Positions 8,188 through 17,503 of a stretch of DNA of 64,000 nucleotides are shown here, one piece after another. Origin of the DNA: Candidatus Peregrinibacteria bacterium GW2011_GWC2_39_14 (lineage in GTDB: Bacteria > Patescibacteriota > Gracilibacteria > UBA1369 > UBA12463); contig LBWJ01000005.1 in assembly GCA_000993595.1 (NCBI GenBank), positions 62,001 to 126,000 on the forward strand. Direction: 5' to 3'. The position numbers were made by a program, and so were the translations under genes. The notes beneath the pieces were generated by a model that was given only the letters and a program-made list of their open reading frames with translations, was not told the origin of the DNA and searched no databases. Positions within the stretch are counted from its first letter, which is position 1; the number at the start of each line of letters is the position of its first letter.

Positions 8188-8880
8188 ATGCTCAGACCAG
8201 ATCTAACTCTTGACGTCGCAAAAGCGGAGGTAGGCTCAATCAACGAAGAGCATAGCCGAACAATACTTTACGATTCGGATTTTGCGATATCGTTGGGAAG
8301 ATTTGTAAAAGCCGCATATAAGCCTCATATGCCTGGAGATTCATCAGTCGAAGCTCTAAAAGGCGACGCAAAAGAGGCGTTAAGAGAAATATTAGGCGAT
8401 TTAAATATCGGAAAATATTTAAATAGATTTTGCGAATTGCCGGGCTTTGATTACATTGATTATTTCTTAGGCGCTATCGATTTGACTACGGATTTAGTCG
8501 CAAACGCTGTTGAGCATGGCAGTGGTTTTTGCACCAGAAGAGGAGTGATAGTGAATAGCTACAATGCCGAAAATGGCGTGATTCTTACAGTTGATCAGCC
8601 CTTGGACGGACAAGATTTAAACGCAATTTATCAAAGAGTTTTAGCAGGCGCACGTCCAAGAGATTTTACCGCTCCAAGAGGGTACATGGGCATTCGTGGA
8701 GTCGGGACGTCTTTGATGGTTAATAAGAAAACTCCTTATGTTTGGAGCGAACAAATCCCAAAAGGAGAGAGCCCATACGAAGCATCAGGAGGGGGTGGCA
8801 CGCGAATTATAATGCTGGAAACATTTGAAAGGGTGAAGAGGGTCTTTTTAGTGCTAGGCATTGACGAACCGATTAAATAA
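8188..8880 (+). CDS. GHKL (HATPase_c)-like protein, possible anti-sigma kinase
   Basis: 230 residues with signs of a histidine-kinase-type ATP-binding fold. An N-box-like helix, DLVANAVEHG, is at 102-111. Next comes IVNSYNAENGVILTVDQPLDG (strand plus degenerate G1), then RGYMGIRGVG near 164-173 (glycine lid) and GGGGTRIIMLE at 201-211. There is no dimerisation His domain or membrane segment, so it resembles stand-alone kinases of the SpoIIAB/RsbW type more than sensor kinases. The canonical DxGxG is degraded to DQPLDG, so ATP binding is uncertain. Four sigma factors lie 22 kb downstream, but no direct link is visible. Confidence 0.55.
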   Translation: MLRPDLTLDVAKAEVGSINEEHSRTILYDSDFAISLGRFVKAAYKPHMPGDSSVEALKGDAKEALREILGDLNIGKYLNRFCELPGFDYIDYFLGAIDLTTDLVANAVEHGSGFCTRRGVIVNSYNAENGVILTVDQPLDGQDLNAIYQRVLAGARPRDFTAPRGYMGIRGVGTSLMVNKKTPYVWSEQIPKGESPYEASGGGGTRIIMLETFERVKRVFLVLGIDEPIK

Positions 8881-8889
8881 TGTTATACT
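8861..8889 (+). promoter_or_regulatory. Promoter of the gene at 8910
   Basis: TTGACG (8861-8866) and TATACT (8884-8889), 17-base spacer. The -35 lies inside the 3' end of the preceding gene. Confidence 0.65.
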
Positions 8890-8909
8890 ATTTATAGTAT
8901 TAATCATAA

Positions 8910-9797
8910 ATGTCGACTATGGCACGAACATTGGGCGATACATTGCCGGAAGGAGACGCAGCTAAAGACCTAAGAGATTTGGCCGATGTTTTAACGAATC
9001 AATTGGAAAAAGGTAGAACATTGGACCCCGCGACTAAGGATAAGCTTTTAGCGGCTTTAAATGGAGCCGGGACAACGGATCTGGATGCTTCAGCAGAAGA
9101 CGGTACATTGAAAGACTTGACGGCAAGTGTGCGCGACGAAATAGGAGCAGATGAACCGGCGACAGATGAGCAGTTGCAACCGGCACCTCAGGCGGTCCCT
9201 TTAAGCAGAGCGGAGCAGGTGGAAGTCAGAAAATCATTAGTTAAATATAGAAAAGATTATGAAAAATGGTCTGAACCAAATAAGCAAAGAATTTCATGGG
9301 ATCAGATAGTAACGTCTCTTTTGAAGGATGGAGGCGAAGGACTCCGCAAAGTTAAAAAATTACAGCAAGGAGGCGTTATGTTTGGCGTTGATAGATTCGG
9401 GAAAGTCATGTTTGCAGACGCAGGGAGGGAGCCTATGAAAATAGGAATAACTTACAAAGACGCTAGGAGGGAAATTTATAATACAGCGGGTTTTGACGAA
9501 ATACTTTCGGGATATACAATGTTTAAAATAGATGAAGAATTTGAAAAAAGCCAAGAAATTATAGATTTCGAAATCTTTACAGGACACGGAATTGCAGAAT
9601 CAAAAAACAAAAAAGACATAGTTGCGGTTTGGCTGGCGGGGCCTAGTGTAGCTATTCCTTATGTTGCACAATTTATTCCGGACGAAGCAAAAAATAAATA
9701 TCCGGAAAAGCGAACCGACGTAGGATATTTGGACGAAAGCCACGAAAATAGCAGAACCGTAGGCATACGTCGTTTATACAAACTTGCAGTGGATTAA
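8910..9797 (+). CDS. Hypothetical protein, 295 aa
   Basis: Soluble protein without signal peptide. The first 100 residues are acidic and Ala/Asp/Leu-rich (DLRDLADVLTNQLEKG, then linkers such as ADEPATDEQLQPAPQAVP) and look partly disordered. Residues 105-295 look folded and contain WDQIVTSLLKDGGEGLRKV and GVDRFGKVMFADAGREPMKI. I recognise no family. An internal ATG four codons in (8919) is an alternative start. Confidence 0.6.
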   Translation: MSTMARTLGDTLPEGDAAKDLRDLADVLTNQLEKGRTLDPATKDKLLAALNGAGTTDLDASAEDGTLKDLTASVRDEIGADEPATDEQLQPAPQAVPLSRAEQVEVRKSLVKYRKDYEKWSEPNKQRISWDQIVTSLLKDGGEGLRKVKKLQQGGVMFGVDRFGKVMFADAGREPMKIGITYKDARREIYNTAGFDEILSGYTMFKIDEEFEKSQEIIDFEIFTGHGIAESKNKKDIVAVWLAGPSVAIPYVAQFIPDEAKNKYPEKRTDVGYLDESHENSRTVGIRRLYKLAVD

Positions 9798-9811
9798 GCA
9801 AAAGCTTTTTC

Positions 9812-9847
9812 AAAAAAAATCCCCCGATTTCTCGAGAGGATTTTTGT
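9812..9847. terminator. Convergent terminator between the genes ending at 9797 and 9887
   Basis: An AAAATCC / GGATTTT stem with A and T runs on both outer sides, enclosing a CTCGAG palindrome. It can serve both converging genes. Confidence 0.65.
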
Positions 9848-9886
9848 ATTTTTACGCTCCGTCTATGCTTTTCACCTGTTTAAGTC

Positions 9887-10675
9887 TTAATTGTACCTTA
9901 TATCAATTATGTTTGTAGGATAACTGGTTTTCTTAGCATTTTTTTTGCTACTCCAACCGACAAGTCTAAAGTATTGTGGATAATCAAAATAAACTTTCAT
10001 GCTTTGAGATTTATTCAAAGTTGCACCGGTTGTATCAGCTCGCAATTCAAAAGTTTTAGCTTCATCCATGTATATACTTGTAGTGCCGGCCAAATCAAAA
10101 ACTAAACGTTTAAGATAATAAGTGACAGCAGTATTGCCGGATTTTCTATCAAGAGTGATTTGTGGAACAGCAATCAAGTTCCCGTCCTGATCGTATAATC
10201 CAAAGTTTTTAGGTTCGAAATTAGTCGCGGAAATTTGAAAAGCAACAGTCGTGAGCCAAACATTGTCTTTTTCAGGAGAAACTGTAAATTTTAAAATAGT
10301 TTCATTTGCACTTGGAGCTTGAAGTCCTTGCGGAGTATCAGCTGTTAGAGCCACGTCAACATCAGCAATAATTGGAGCGGCACAAGTCTTCCATTCATAT
10401 TTGTAATGAGTTGAATCAACACAAGTTAAAATACCATCCTTATAGCCTTGGGGCCCGGTTAGTTGGCAGCCATTTGACAAGGTGTAGGGAGTTGTATTAG
10501 GCACTCTTACGATTTTTACACCATTACTTGCCGGATAGCATTTTACAACTTCAAAAATATTCCATCCGGACTGCTGATCCGGCGAAACATACGCAGCGCT
10601 GGCTACTGTGGCGGCGACTCCAACAAACATCGCAAACGCCAAGAAAACAACAGCCAATGACTTGAGAGTTTTCAT
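9887..10675 (-). CDS. Secreted protein with beta-sandwich-like domain
   Basis: The Met at 10675 starts a clear signal peptide (MKTLKSLAVVFLAFAMFVGV, cleavage after VASA). The mature part has two sections. The first, about 80 residues, contains four Cys (VKCYPA, NGCQLTG, LTCVDS, KTCAAP) that could form two disulfides. The second, about 150 residues, reads like an Ig-like beta sandwich (TPQGLQAPSANETILKFTVS, then alternating hydrophobic strands). Secreted proteins with this TPxGxQxxxxNxTxLxFxV style are common in Patescibacteria. Function unknown, possibly surface exposed. Confidence 0.75.
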   Translation of the reverse strand: MKTLKSLAVVFLAFAMFVGVAATVASAAYVSPDQQSGWNIFEVVKCYPASNGVKIVRVPNTTPYTLSNGCQLTGPQGYKDGILTCVDSTHYKYEWKTCAAPIIADVDVALTADTPQGLQAPSANETILKFTVSPEKDNVWLTTVAFQISATNFEPKNFGLYDQDGNLIAVPQITLDRKSGNTAVTYYLKRLVFDLAGTTSIYMDEAKTFELRADTTGATLNKSQSMKVYFDYPQYFRLVGWSSKKNAKKTSYPTNIIDIRYN

Positions 10676-10961
10676 GTGGGGGTTTGTTAAAAATAAATAT
10701 ATATAAAATTTAACTATCAATATGTTAGCTTAAAACGATTTAAAAACAGAGAGATTATAGGTAGAATTGCTTGATTTTAAATGGGGAATGTTATGAAAGA
10801 CGCTCGTTATATTTTTTAACATTTAATCCGATCGTCCAAGCTCTTTTTTTCAAAGAAGTCTCAATCGTTTGGTGATTAGCACCCCCATCGTTGTCCATTT
10901 TTATCAACGCTTTTGCGCAAATTCCACTGGATAAATTCACCACGGATAGTAAGATAAGATT

Positions 10962-11816
10962 ATGGATAAAGACGGTTCAATCATTTTATTTAATCAAAAA
11001 CAAATTCGCCGCTATTGGGATGCTAACAAAGAACTTTGGTATTTTTCAGTAATAGATGTGGTCGGGATTTTAACCGATAGCCCTCGTCCGAGAAAATACT
11101 GGAATGCTCTAAAAACCAAATTGCAAGAGGAAGGGAGTGAAACGTCCCATAAATTGGGACACTTGAAAATGACCGCTGAAGATGGCAAAAAGCGCTTTAC
11201 GGACGTTGCGGATACGGAAACTCTTTTTAGAGTAATTCAAAGCATCCCCTCTCCTAAAGCTGAGCCTTTCAAGGCTTGGCTTGCCAAAGTCGGTTATGAA
11301 CGCATTGAAGAGACCGAAAATCCGGAGCTTTCTTTTGATCGAGCCATGAAAACGTATTTGCAAAAAGGTTATTCCAAAGAATGGATAAATCAAAGGCTTA
11401 AAAGCATTGAAGTGCGCAAAGAATTGACGGATGAGTGGCAAGAGCGAGGCATGCAGGAAGGTGCTGAGTACGCGATTTTGACGAACGAAATCACTCGTGC
11501 ATGGGCAGGTAAAAGCGTGAAGGATTACAAGGCTTTCAAGAATCTAAAAAAAGAAAATCTCCGTGACAATATGACTAATTTGGAGCTGGTTTTGAATATG
11601 CTTGCCGAAGCCACAACAGCGGAAATCTCCAAGAAGAAACTCCCGACCGGGTTAGCGGAAAATAAAAAAGTAGCAAAACAAGGTGGTCACATCGCAGGCA
11701 CCGCCAGGAAAGGCATTGAAGCAAAAACCGGCGAACCGGTTATAACCTCAAAAAATGCTAAAAATCTACTGATTGAAGCGAAAATAAAAAGATTGGGGAA
11801 GAAGAATCGCCGCTAA
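10962..11816 (+). CDS. BRO-family N-terminal domain protein (phage-type antirepressor)
   Basis: 284 residues. The N-terminal 110 residues match the Bro-N type: IRRYWDANKELWYFSVIDVVGIL, then PRKYWNALKTKL, DVADTETLFRVIQSIPSPKAEPFKAWLAKVG. The C-terminal part is helical and basic (WINQRLKSIEVRKELTDEW, then LPTGLAENKKVAKQGGHIAG). Such proteins are found as prophage antirepressors and as stand-alone chromosomal genes in many bacteria. DNA binding is likely, function otherwise unknown. There is no other phage gene near. Its stop overlaps the 3' end of convergent carB by 4 bases, and the 240 bases upstream hold nothing I recognise. Confidence 0.8.
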   Translation: MDKDGSIILFNQKQIRRYWDANKELWYFSVIDVVGILTDSPRPRKYWNALKTKLQEEGSETSHKLGHLKMTAEDGKKRFTDVADTETLFRVIQSIPSPKAEPFKAWLAKVGYERIEETENPELSFDRAMKTYLQKGYSKEWINQRLKSIEVRKELTDEWQERGMQEGAEYAILTNEITRAWAGKSVKDYKAFKNLKKENLRDNMTNLELVLNMLAEATTAEISKKKLPTGLAENKKVAKQGGHIAGTARKGIEAKTGEPVITSKNAKNLLIEAKIKRLGKKNRR

Positions 11817-14800
11817 TTTCTATTTAGATTTTCCAAATACTCATCCCAGCTTTTAATCTTCAACCCATTTTTATTATAGCTTTCAATCGCCATCGCAAAC
11901 ATTTTCCCAATCTGCAAATTTGTAATCAAAGGAATATTCAAATCAATCGCTTTTCTGCGAATCAAATAGCCAGCAGTTTCTTCATCACGATTGTAGTTTT
12001 TCGGGATATTGATGACTAAATCAAGTTTCCGTTCAGCTAAATAATCAAGCAGATTTGGCGCACCGGACTTAGAGCTAACACCTATTTTTTCCAGCATTTT
12101 ATTTTCAATTCCACGTTCACTCAAATATTTTGACGTCCCCTCAGTCGCATATAATTTATATCCCAATTTAATCAGCTTTTCTGCAGTTTCCACAAACTCA
12201 AATTTATCTTCTTCTTTGCCGATGCTCACCAAAATATTTTTCTTTGGGATTTTAAAGCCGGTCGCAATAAATCCTTTCAAAAACGCTTCTTTCGAATCAT
12301 CGCCAAAGCACGCGACTTCGCCGGTGGAAGCCATTTCTACGCCAAGAACCGGATCTGCACCTTTTAATCTTGTAAAAGAAAATTGTGGTACTTTAACAGC
12401 GACATAATCCAAGTCCAAAGTTTGAAATCTCGTATTCATATATTTTTTATCACCAAGCATGCAACTCACCGCAATTTCAATAAAATTATATCCCGTGACC
12501 TTTGACGCAAATGGGAAACTTCGGCTCGCACGCAGATTACATTCAATCACCTTTATTTCATTATTCTTAGCCAAAAATTGAATGTTGAAAGGTCCCGTGA
12601 TTTCAAGTTCTTTTGCAATTTGTTTTGCGATTTCCTTCACCCTTCTAATAGTTTCGATATAAAGTTTTTGCGGAGGCAAAACAATCGTCGCATCACCGCT
12701 ATGCACGCCTGCATTTTCAATATGCTCGTTTATCGCATAAATAAGCAGTTTTCCGTTCATTGCAACAGCATCAATCTCAATTTCCTTTGCGCCAACTTCA
12801 AACTTGCTGACAACAACCGGCGCATCAGAAGAAATTTTCGCCGCCTTATTCAAAAACGCTTTCAAGGAAATTTCATTATGCGCAACGCTCATCGCCGCAC
12901 CGCTCAAAACGTAGCTTGGTCGCACCAAAACCGGATAACCAACTTCCGCCGCAAACTTCACAGTTTCAGAAACTCCCGCAAGCTTTTTCCATCTCGGTTG
13001 ATCAACTTTAATCTTATCCAAAACCGCAGAAAATTTATTTCTATCTTCTGCAACGTCAATTTTTTCCGGACTTGTTCCAAGAATTTTCACGCCCGCTTTA
13101 TGAAGTTTTAAAGCCAAATTATTCGGAATTTGTCCACCAGTCGAAATAATAACCCCGCTCGCTTTTTCCGCTTCGTAGATATCCATCACGCGTTCAAAAG
13201 AAAGTTCATCAAAATAAAGTTTGTCACAGATGTCATAATCCGTCGAAACCGTTTCCGGATTATAGTTGATCATAATTGTTTCATATCCATATTTTTTGGC
13301 CGCCTTAAGCGCATTTACGCAACACCAATCAAATTCAACCGAACTCCCGATGCAATATGCTCCGCTCCCGAGAACAATGATTTTTTTCTTATCACTTCGT
13401 GCCGTGTCGCTCGATTCACCATGATACGTTGCATACAAATAATTGGTTTTTGCAGGCCATTCCGCCGCCATCGTATCAATTTGTTTTATCATCGGAGTAA
13501 TGCCCATTTTTTTTCTTTCATCGCGAATTTCAAACGTCGTTTTCTTTAAAATATTCGCAAGTTGTTTATCTGAAAAACCAAGCTTTTTTGCTTGAAGCAT
13601 TAATTCCGGCGTGAGCTTAGCTCCGTCCATCATTAGCTTTTCAAACTCGATGATGTTCTTCAATTTATCCAAAAACCACAAATCAATCTTTGTAATATTT
13701 GCAATTTTTTTCGTAGTCCACCCGCGTTTCAAAGCTTCGGCGATAACAAGAATTCTTTTTGGGGTTGGTCTTTTTAAATCCCCTTCAAGGTTTTCCGGAA
13801 TAATTCCCATATCATGGTTTGCAGTCAATCCATGCAAGCCGATTTGCAGCATTCGGAGGCCCTTTTGCAGAACTTCTTCAAAACTTCTTCCAAGCGCCAT
13901 AATTTCACCAACGCTCTTCATGGCCGAAGAAATTTCCTTGGAAACCATGCGAAATTTATCCAAATCCCATCGCGGGATTTTTAGTGCAACGTAATCCAAT
14001 GCCGGTTCAAAAAACGCCGACGTAGTTTTTGTTACCGCATTTTTTAAATCACTCAATCTATATCCAAGTGCCAATTTTGCCGCTATATAAGCCAAGGGAT
14101 AACCGGTCGCTTTAGATGCCAGCGCGCTCGATCTACTCAACCTCGCATTAACTTCAATCACTCGATAATCATGACTAGTCGGATCCAGCGCATATTGAAT
14201 GTTGCATTCACCAATAACTCCAAGCGCTCGAATTGCCTTTATCGATAATGAACGTAGCATGTGATATTCGTGATTTGTCAGCGTTTGCGACGGCGCAATA
14301 ACAATACTTTCCCCTGTATGAATTCCCAGCGGATCGAAATTTTCCATGTTGCAAACCGTGATGCAGTTGTCGAATTTATCTCGCACAACCTCATATTCAA
14401 CCTCTTTCCAGCCCTTCAAACATTCTTCAATCAAAACCTGATTGCTATATGAAAACGCGCTATCGAGCAACGTTTCAAGCTCCTTTGTTTCATATGCGAT
14501 TCCGCTTCCAAGTCCGCCTAGCGAATAAGCCGCACGCACCATCACCGGATATCCGATTTTTTTTGCCGCATTCATTGCTACCGTTTTACTTTCACATGCC
14601 AAACTTTTTGGGCTATTTAAGCCAATTTCATTAAGCGCCTCTTTAAACAAATCTCGATCTTCAGTTTTTTCAATAACTGAAACCGGCGTTCCAAGGACGG
14701 TAACTTTATACTTTTTTAAAATGCCTTTTCTATAAAGCTCAACTCCGCAGTTCAAAGCCGTTTGTCCGCCAAAAGCCAGCAAAATCCCATCCGGCCTTTC

Positions 14801-15034
14801 CTTTTCAATTACTTTTTCCGCAAATTCCGCATTCACAGGCAAAAAATAAACCTTATCCGCCATTCCCTCACTCGTTTGAATAGTCGCGATATTTGGGTTC
14901 AGTAACACCGTTTTTATCTTTTCCTCTTTCAAAGCCTTGATAGCCTGACTTCCGGAATAATCAAATTCTCCAGCCTCCCCTATTTTTAGGGCTCCTGAGC
15001 CTAGAATTAAAACTTTGCGTATTTTTGAAGTCAT
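11813..15034 (-). CDS. carB: Carbamoyl-phosphate synthase large subunit CarB
   Basis: 1073 residues, full length. CarB makes carbamoyl phosphate from bicarbonate, ammonia and two ATP for pyrimidine and arginine synthesis. Two homologous ATP-grasp halves are visible. The first starts KVLILGSGALKIGEAGEFDYSG and contains YPVMVRAAYSLGGLGSG and IEVNARLSRSSALASKATGYP. The second starts KIIVLGSGAYCIGSSVEFDW and contains YPVLVRPSYVLSGAAMSV and IECNLRASRSFPFASKVTG. A C-terminal MGS-like allosteric domain follows (about residues 930-1070, with YATEGTSKYLSERGI). The small subunit CarA and other pyrimidine genes are not in the window. Confidence 0.97.
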   Translation of the reverse strand: MTSKIRKVLILGSGALKIGEAGEFDYSGSQAIKALKEEKIKTVLLNPNIATIQTSEGMADKVYFLPVNAEFAEKVIEKERPDGILLAFGGQTALNCGVELYRKGILKKYKVTVLGTPVSVIEKTEDRDLFKEALNEIGLNSPKSLACESKTVAMNAAKKIGYPVMVRAAYSLGGLGSGIAYETKELETLLDSAFSYSNQVLIEECLKGWKEVEYEVVRDKFDNCITVCNMENFDPLGIHTGESIVIAPSQTLTNHEYHMLRSLSIKAIRALGVIGECNIQYALDPTSHDYRVIEVNARLSRSSALASKATGYPLAYIAAKLALGYRLSDLKNAVTKTTSAFFEPALDYVALKIPRWDLDKFRMVSKEISSAMKSVGEIMALGRSFEEVLQKGLRMLQIGLHGLTANHDMGIIPENLEGDLKRPTPKRILVIAEALKRGWTTKKIANITKIDLWFLDKLKNIIEFEKLMMDGAKLTPELMLQAKKLGFSDKQLANILKKTTFEIRDERKKMGITPMIKQIDTMAAEWPAKTNYLYATYHGESSDTARSDKKKIIVLGSGAYCIGSSVEFDWCCVNALKAAKKYGYETIMINYNPETVSTDYDICDKLYFDELSFERVMDIYEAEKASGVIISTGGQIPNNLALKLHKAGVKILGTSPEKIDVAEDRNKFSAVLDKIKVDQPRWKKLAGVSETVKFAAEVGYPVLVRPSYVLSGAAMSVAHNEISLKAFLNKAAKISSDAPVVVSKFEVGAKEIEIDAVAMNGKLLIYAINEHIENAGVHSGDATIVLPPQKLYIETIRRVKEIAKQIAKELEITGPFNIQFLAKNNEIKVIECNLRASRSFPFASKVTGYNFIEIAVSCMLGDKKYMNTRFQTLDLDYVAVKVPQFSFTRLKGADPVLGVEMASTGEVACFGDDSKEAFLKGFIATGFKIPKKNILVSIGKEEDKFEFVETAEKLIKLGYKLYATEGTSKYLSERGIENKMLEKIGVSSKSGAPNLLDYLAERKLDLVINIPKNYNRDEETAGYLIRRKAIDLNIPLITNLQIGKMFAMAIESYNKNGLKIKSWDEYLENLNRN

Positions 15035-15076
15035 GTTCTTCGAACACCATACTCAAATTCTTAAGAATAAGCAAAT

Positions 15077-15108
15077 AAAAAAGCCCCTCGATAGCCGAGA
15101 GGCTTTTT
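15077..15108 (-). terminator. Intrinsic terminator after the secreted protein at 15130
   Basis: Stem AAAAAGCC.CTCG / CGAG.GGCTTTTT with a GC-rich core and a T run on the minus strand, between the gene at 15130 and carB. Confidence 0.8.
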
Positions 15109-15129
15109 ATAAATTAAGTTTTTATCTCC

Positions 15130-15747
15130 TTATTTTTTCAAGAAAACATTAACCTGCCAATCTCCTTGGTATTCTCCATTGGAAATGAAGAATGAAGAGC
15201 TTGTTGGTGCGTAATCTGTAAACCAATGAGCTGTTCTGTTTTTAGAAAGCTTTACAGCTCCATTTTCTGTCCAAAGAGAAATTTCATCATACAAAAATTC
15301 CGAATTTTTATCGAATTTCATGTTGCTAACGAGAGGTGTGCTGCTAATACATCCTGCGGATATACCATTTATTGTGTTTCCCATTGTGTACGTTTGATCA
15401 CAAGTAGAGACCGTTTCCTTGAAAGCATCTCCGAAAGCTGATTTAAAACTGATTTTTACATCACAACCTTGCTCTATTGCGCTTTTCAATCCTTGCACCT
15501 GAGCAGCTGTAATGCCGGTTACACTCACTCTATCAGCTGACGCTGCAGGGTTTATAGTGAAATTGTACTTTCCTGAAAGAACCCTTGTCCATGTTCCGTT
15601 ACACGTTAAAGGAACAATCGGGGTAGGAAGTGTAACGATTGGCAAGTCTTTTCCAGCCGCCAACGTAGAATCCACGGTGACTACCGCCACCATCATTACC
15701 ATTACTAAAGCTATAATGCCTAGTAAGGCTTTTGCTTTTTTTACCAT
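15130..15747 (-). CDS. Secreted or membrane-anchored hypothetical protein
   Basis: 205 residues. Residues 1-31 form a signal peptide or N-terminal anchor (MVKKAKALLGIIALVMVMMV, then AVVTVDSTLAA). The mature part is rich in beta-prone residues and has four Cys (LTCNGTW, QGCDVKI, STCDQTY, AGCISST), consistent with two disulfides outside the cell. No family recognised. It has its own terminator and lies upstream of carB on the same strand. Confidence 0.7.
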   Translation of the reverse strand: MVKKAKALLGIIALVMVMMVAVVTVDSTLAAGKDLPIVTLPTPIVPLTCNGTWTRVLSGKYNFTINPAASADRVSVTGITAAQVQGLKSAIEQGCDVKISFKSAFGDAFKETVSTCDQTYTMGNTINGISAGCISSTPLVSNMKFDKNSEFLYDEISLWTENGAVKLSKNRTAHWFTDYAPTSSSFFISNGEYQGDWQVNVFLKK

Positions 15748-15811
15748 TTTTTATTGGTTATAAAAATAGGAGTAAAGAATACCCACATCTTATAACTTTG
15801 TCAATGGCGTT

Positions 15812-15840
15812 TTGAAAAAAGCAATGAGTATGTATATAAT
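15812..15840 (+). promoter_or_regulatory. Promoter of the small-paralog cluster
   Basis: TTGAAA (15812-15817) and TATAAT (15835-15840) with a 17-base spacer, about 30 bases before the first gene of the cluster at 15871. Confidence 0.7.
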
Positions 15841-15870
15841 AACCCTCCTTAGCTATTAAAAATAAAACAC

Positions 15871-16236
15871 ATGGACGTACAAAAGGTATTTAAAGAGCTT
15901 GAGACAGCATCAGTGGAAGTTAAAACCGAGCTAGAATCTCGTATTGAAAAACCGGATAAGTTAAATTTATCGCAGATATTAAAAATAGTGCATTGGAATG
16001 CCATGCAGTGCATCGCTGGAGCCATGGTGGATTCACTGGAAAATCCTACGAAAGAACAACTTCAGTCTGCAATAGATTTGTCCGGGAGTGACTTTTTACC
16101 TTATAATGAGGCTCATTTCGAAGCCGTGATTAAAGGTGAAGTTGTGCCAACGGATCCGGGTAAAAAATTAGTCGTAGAATATATTATCAAAATGCGTAAA
16201 CGCTTAGATAGTATTTGGGAAAGTGCGAATGCATAA
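15871..16236 (+). CDS. Small-paralog cluster protein 1
   Basis: 121 residues, helical, soluble. The C-terminus carries the cluster motif: FEAVIKGEVVPTDPGKKL, then a helix YIIKMRKRLDSIW. This closely resembles the C-terminus of the gene at 16653 and, more weakly, the genes at 16259 and 17504. No outside family recognised. First of five closely spaced genes (16-27 base gaps) behind one promoter, with A-rich leaders and no Shine-Dalgarno site. Confidence 0.65.
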   Translation: MDVQKVFKELETASVEVKTELESRIEKPDKLNLSQILKIVHWNAMQCIAGAMVDSLENPTKEQLQSAIDLSGSDFLPYNEAHFEAVIKGEVVPTDPGKKLVVEYIIKMRKRLDSIWESANA

Positions 16237-16258
16237 ATAAACAAATAACCAAAATAAT

Positions 16259-16642
16259 ATGAATGAAGCAATCAACCCACACCATGTAGCTAACGATTTA
16301 ATAGACAGATCAAAAGAGTTTGCAGGGCTATTAAGAGACCAGGCGGATAACGACGAAACGCTTATAGGTGCCCTTTGCCAAGTAGCGGCAAGATGTGGTT
16401 CTCTTTTGGAAGCGGTGCCCGCAAAAGTAAGACCACTAAATCGACAAGACTTTGTAACACTACTTACGTCAAGCGCAGAAGGAGTTTTACCTGAAGACAG
16501 AATCGCAGCAGCGCAAAATCCGGATATGGCGGTCGCAATGACAGATGTTGTTGACGCAGGCCAAGGAATCGCGGAACTTTATTTATCAGATATGTTGCTA
16601 AGATTAGATGCAATTTGGCCTGAAGAATCAGCCGCCGCTTAA
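16259..16642 (+). CDS. Small-paralog cluster protein 2
   Basis: 127 residues, helical. It ends with AELYLSDMLLRLDAIWPEE, matching the RLDxIW helix of protein 1, but the GE-PTDP turn is missing and replaced by NPDMAVAMTDVV. The middle (LIGALCQVAARCGSLLEAV) aligns by position with the central helix of the other members. Diverged paralog of unknown function, 22 bases downstream of protein 1. Confidence 0.6.
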   Translation: MNEAINPHHVANDLIDRSKEFAGLLRDQADNDETLIGALCQVAARCGSLLEAVPAKVRPLNRQDFVTLLTSSAEGVLPEDRIAAAQNPDMAVAMTDVVDAGQGIAELYLSDMLLRLDAIWPEESAAA

Positions 16643-16652
16643 ACTAATAATT

Positions 16653-17015
16653 ATGAACACGTCCGAAATTCAACATAAGTTTTATCGCGAATCCGATAGC
16701 GTAGAGAGAGGATTGATGATAAACATTATACCAATAGCCGGGGAGGAAACGCTCAGCATATTGCAACGAGTCGCTTTGTTTGCCAAGCACTTCGTGCAAA
16801 TGGAAATGTTTACAACGGCCCCGGGAACAACTATAAAAAAGCCACAACTCGAAGCCGCAATAAACCACGCCGTGATTGATGTGTTTGGCTATTCGGGATC
16901 AGACGTAGAAGCAATTTTAAAAGGCGAATTTACTCCAACAGATCCAAAAGCATTAGTCATCGTTAATTATATGAGGCGTATGCACGCTCGCCTTGATGCT
17001 GTATTGGCGGAATAA
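16653..17015 (+). CDS. Small-paralog cluster protein 3
   Basis: 120 residues; the start at 16653 (MNTSEIQHKFYRES) is preferred over an upstream in-frame TTG inside the previous gene. The C-terminal block VEAILKGEFTPTDPKALVIV, then YMRRMHARLDAVL, is the best match to protein 1. The middle helix (TLSILQRVALFAKHFVQMEM) is amphipathic. Function unknown. Confidence 0.65.
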   Translation: MNTSEIQHKFYRESDSVERGLMINIIPIAGEETLSILQRVALFAKHFVQMEMFTTAPGTTIKKPQLEAAINHAVIDVFGYSGSDVEAILKGEFTPTDPKALVIVNYMRRMHARLDAVLAE

Positions 17016-17042
17016 CAATTATTTAATAAAAAGACTTAAATC

Positions 17043-17486
17043 ATGAGCAAGGTCGAGTTTTTTTCCAGTTTTTCAAAAGAAGCCGTCGAGAGAAACGGAA
17101 AAATTGCAGCAGAGATTGCCGATATAGATGCCATGAGTGCATTTGACACAATAGCTTTAAGCTCAGAAGAATTGATATGTGCTCTTGAATACGTTCATTC
17201 CGATTTCAAAAAATTACTATACATAAAGGAGATGATTTTTAAGAATGATAAAAAGGGGCAAGAATTAATCGGTCAAGATGTTTTTGATTGTCTTTATTTG
17301 GCCGCAATGAACGTTTTGCACTGTCATGATATAGATGGTCGAGTTGAAGGAGCAAGAGAGGCGAAAAATCTAATAGAAGGCGTTGTCATGAGATATGTAA
17401 AGGAGGTACGTGCAAAAATATTTGAAGAATTTGGCGAAAGGTATCGGTTTCGTCACAGTGGCGGCGGTGAAGAAGATGGATATTAA
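17043..17486 (+). CDS. Small-paralog cluster protein 4
   Basis: 147 residues, helical. It lacks the PTDP turn but keeps the size, the central helix and a long C-terminal helix (VVMRYVKEVRAKIFEEFGER) placed like the RLDxIW helix of the others. Possibly the most diverged member, or an unrelated neighbour. The tail is Gly/Arg-rich. Confidence 0.5.
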   Translation: MSKVEFFSSFSKEAVERNGKIAAEIADIDAMSAFDTIALSSEELICALEYVHSDFKKLLYIKEMIFKNDKKGQELIGQDVFDCLYLAAMNVLHCHDIDGRVEGAREAKNLIEGVVMRYVKEVRAKIFEEFGERYRFRHSGGGEEDGY

Positions 17487-17503
17487 AATTTAATAAATTT
17501 CTC

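Noticed and set aside
10721..10961. RNA gene or remnant gene upstream of the BRO-type gene
   Set aside because: I found neither a cloverleaf nor a stable hairpin with a T run, and no reading frame similar to a known protein.
10962..11816. Prophage around the BRO-family gene
   Set aside because: No integrase, structural or lysis gene is near. A single BRO-type gene is not sufficient evidence.
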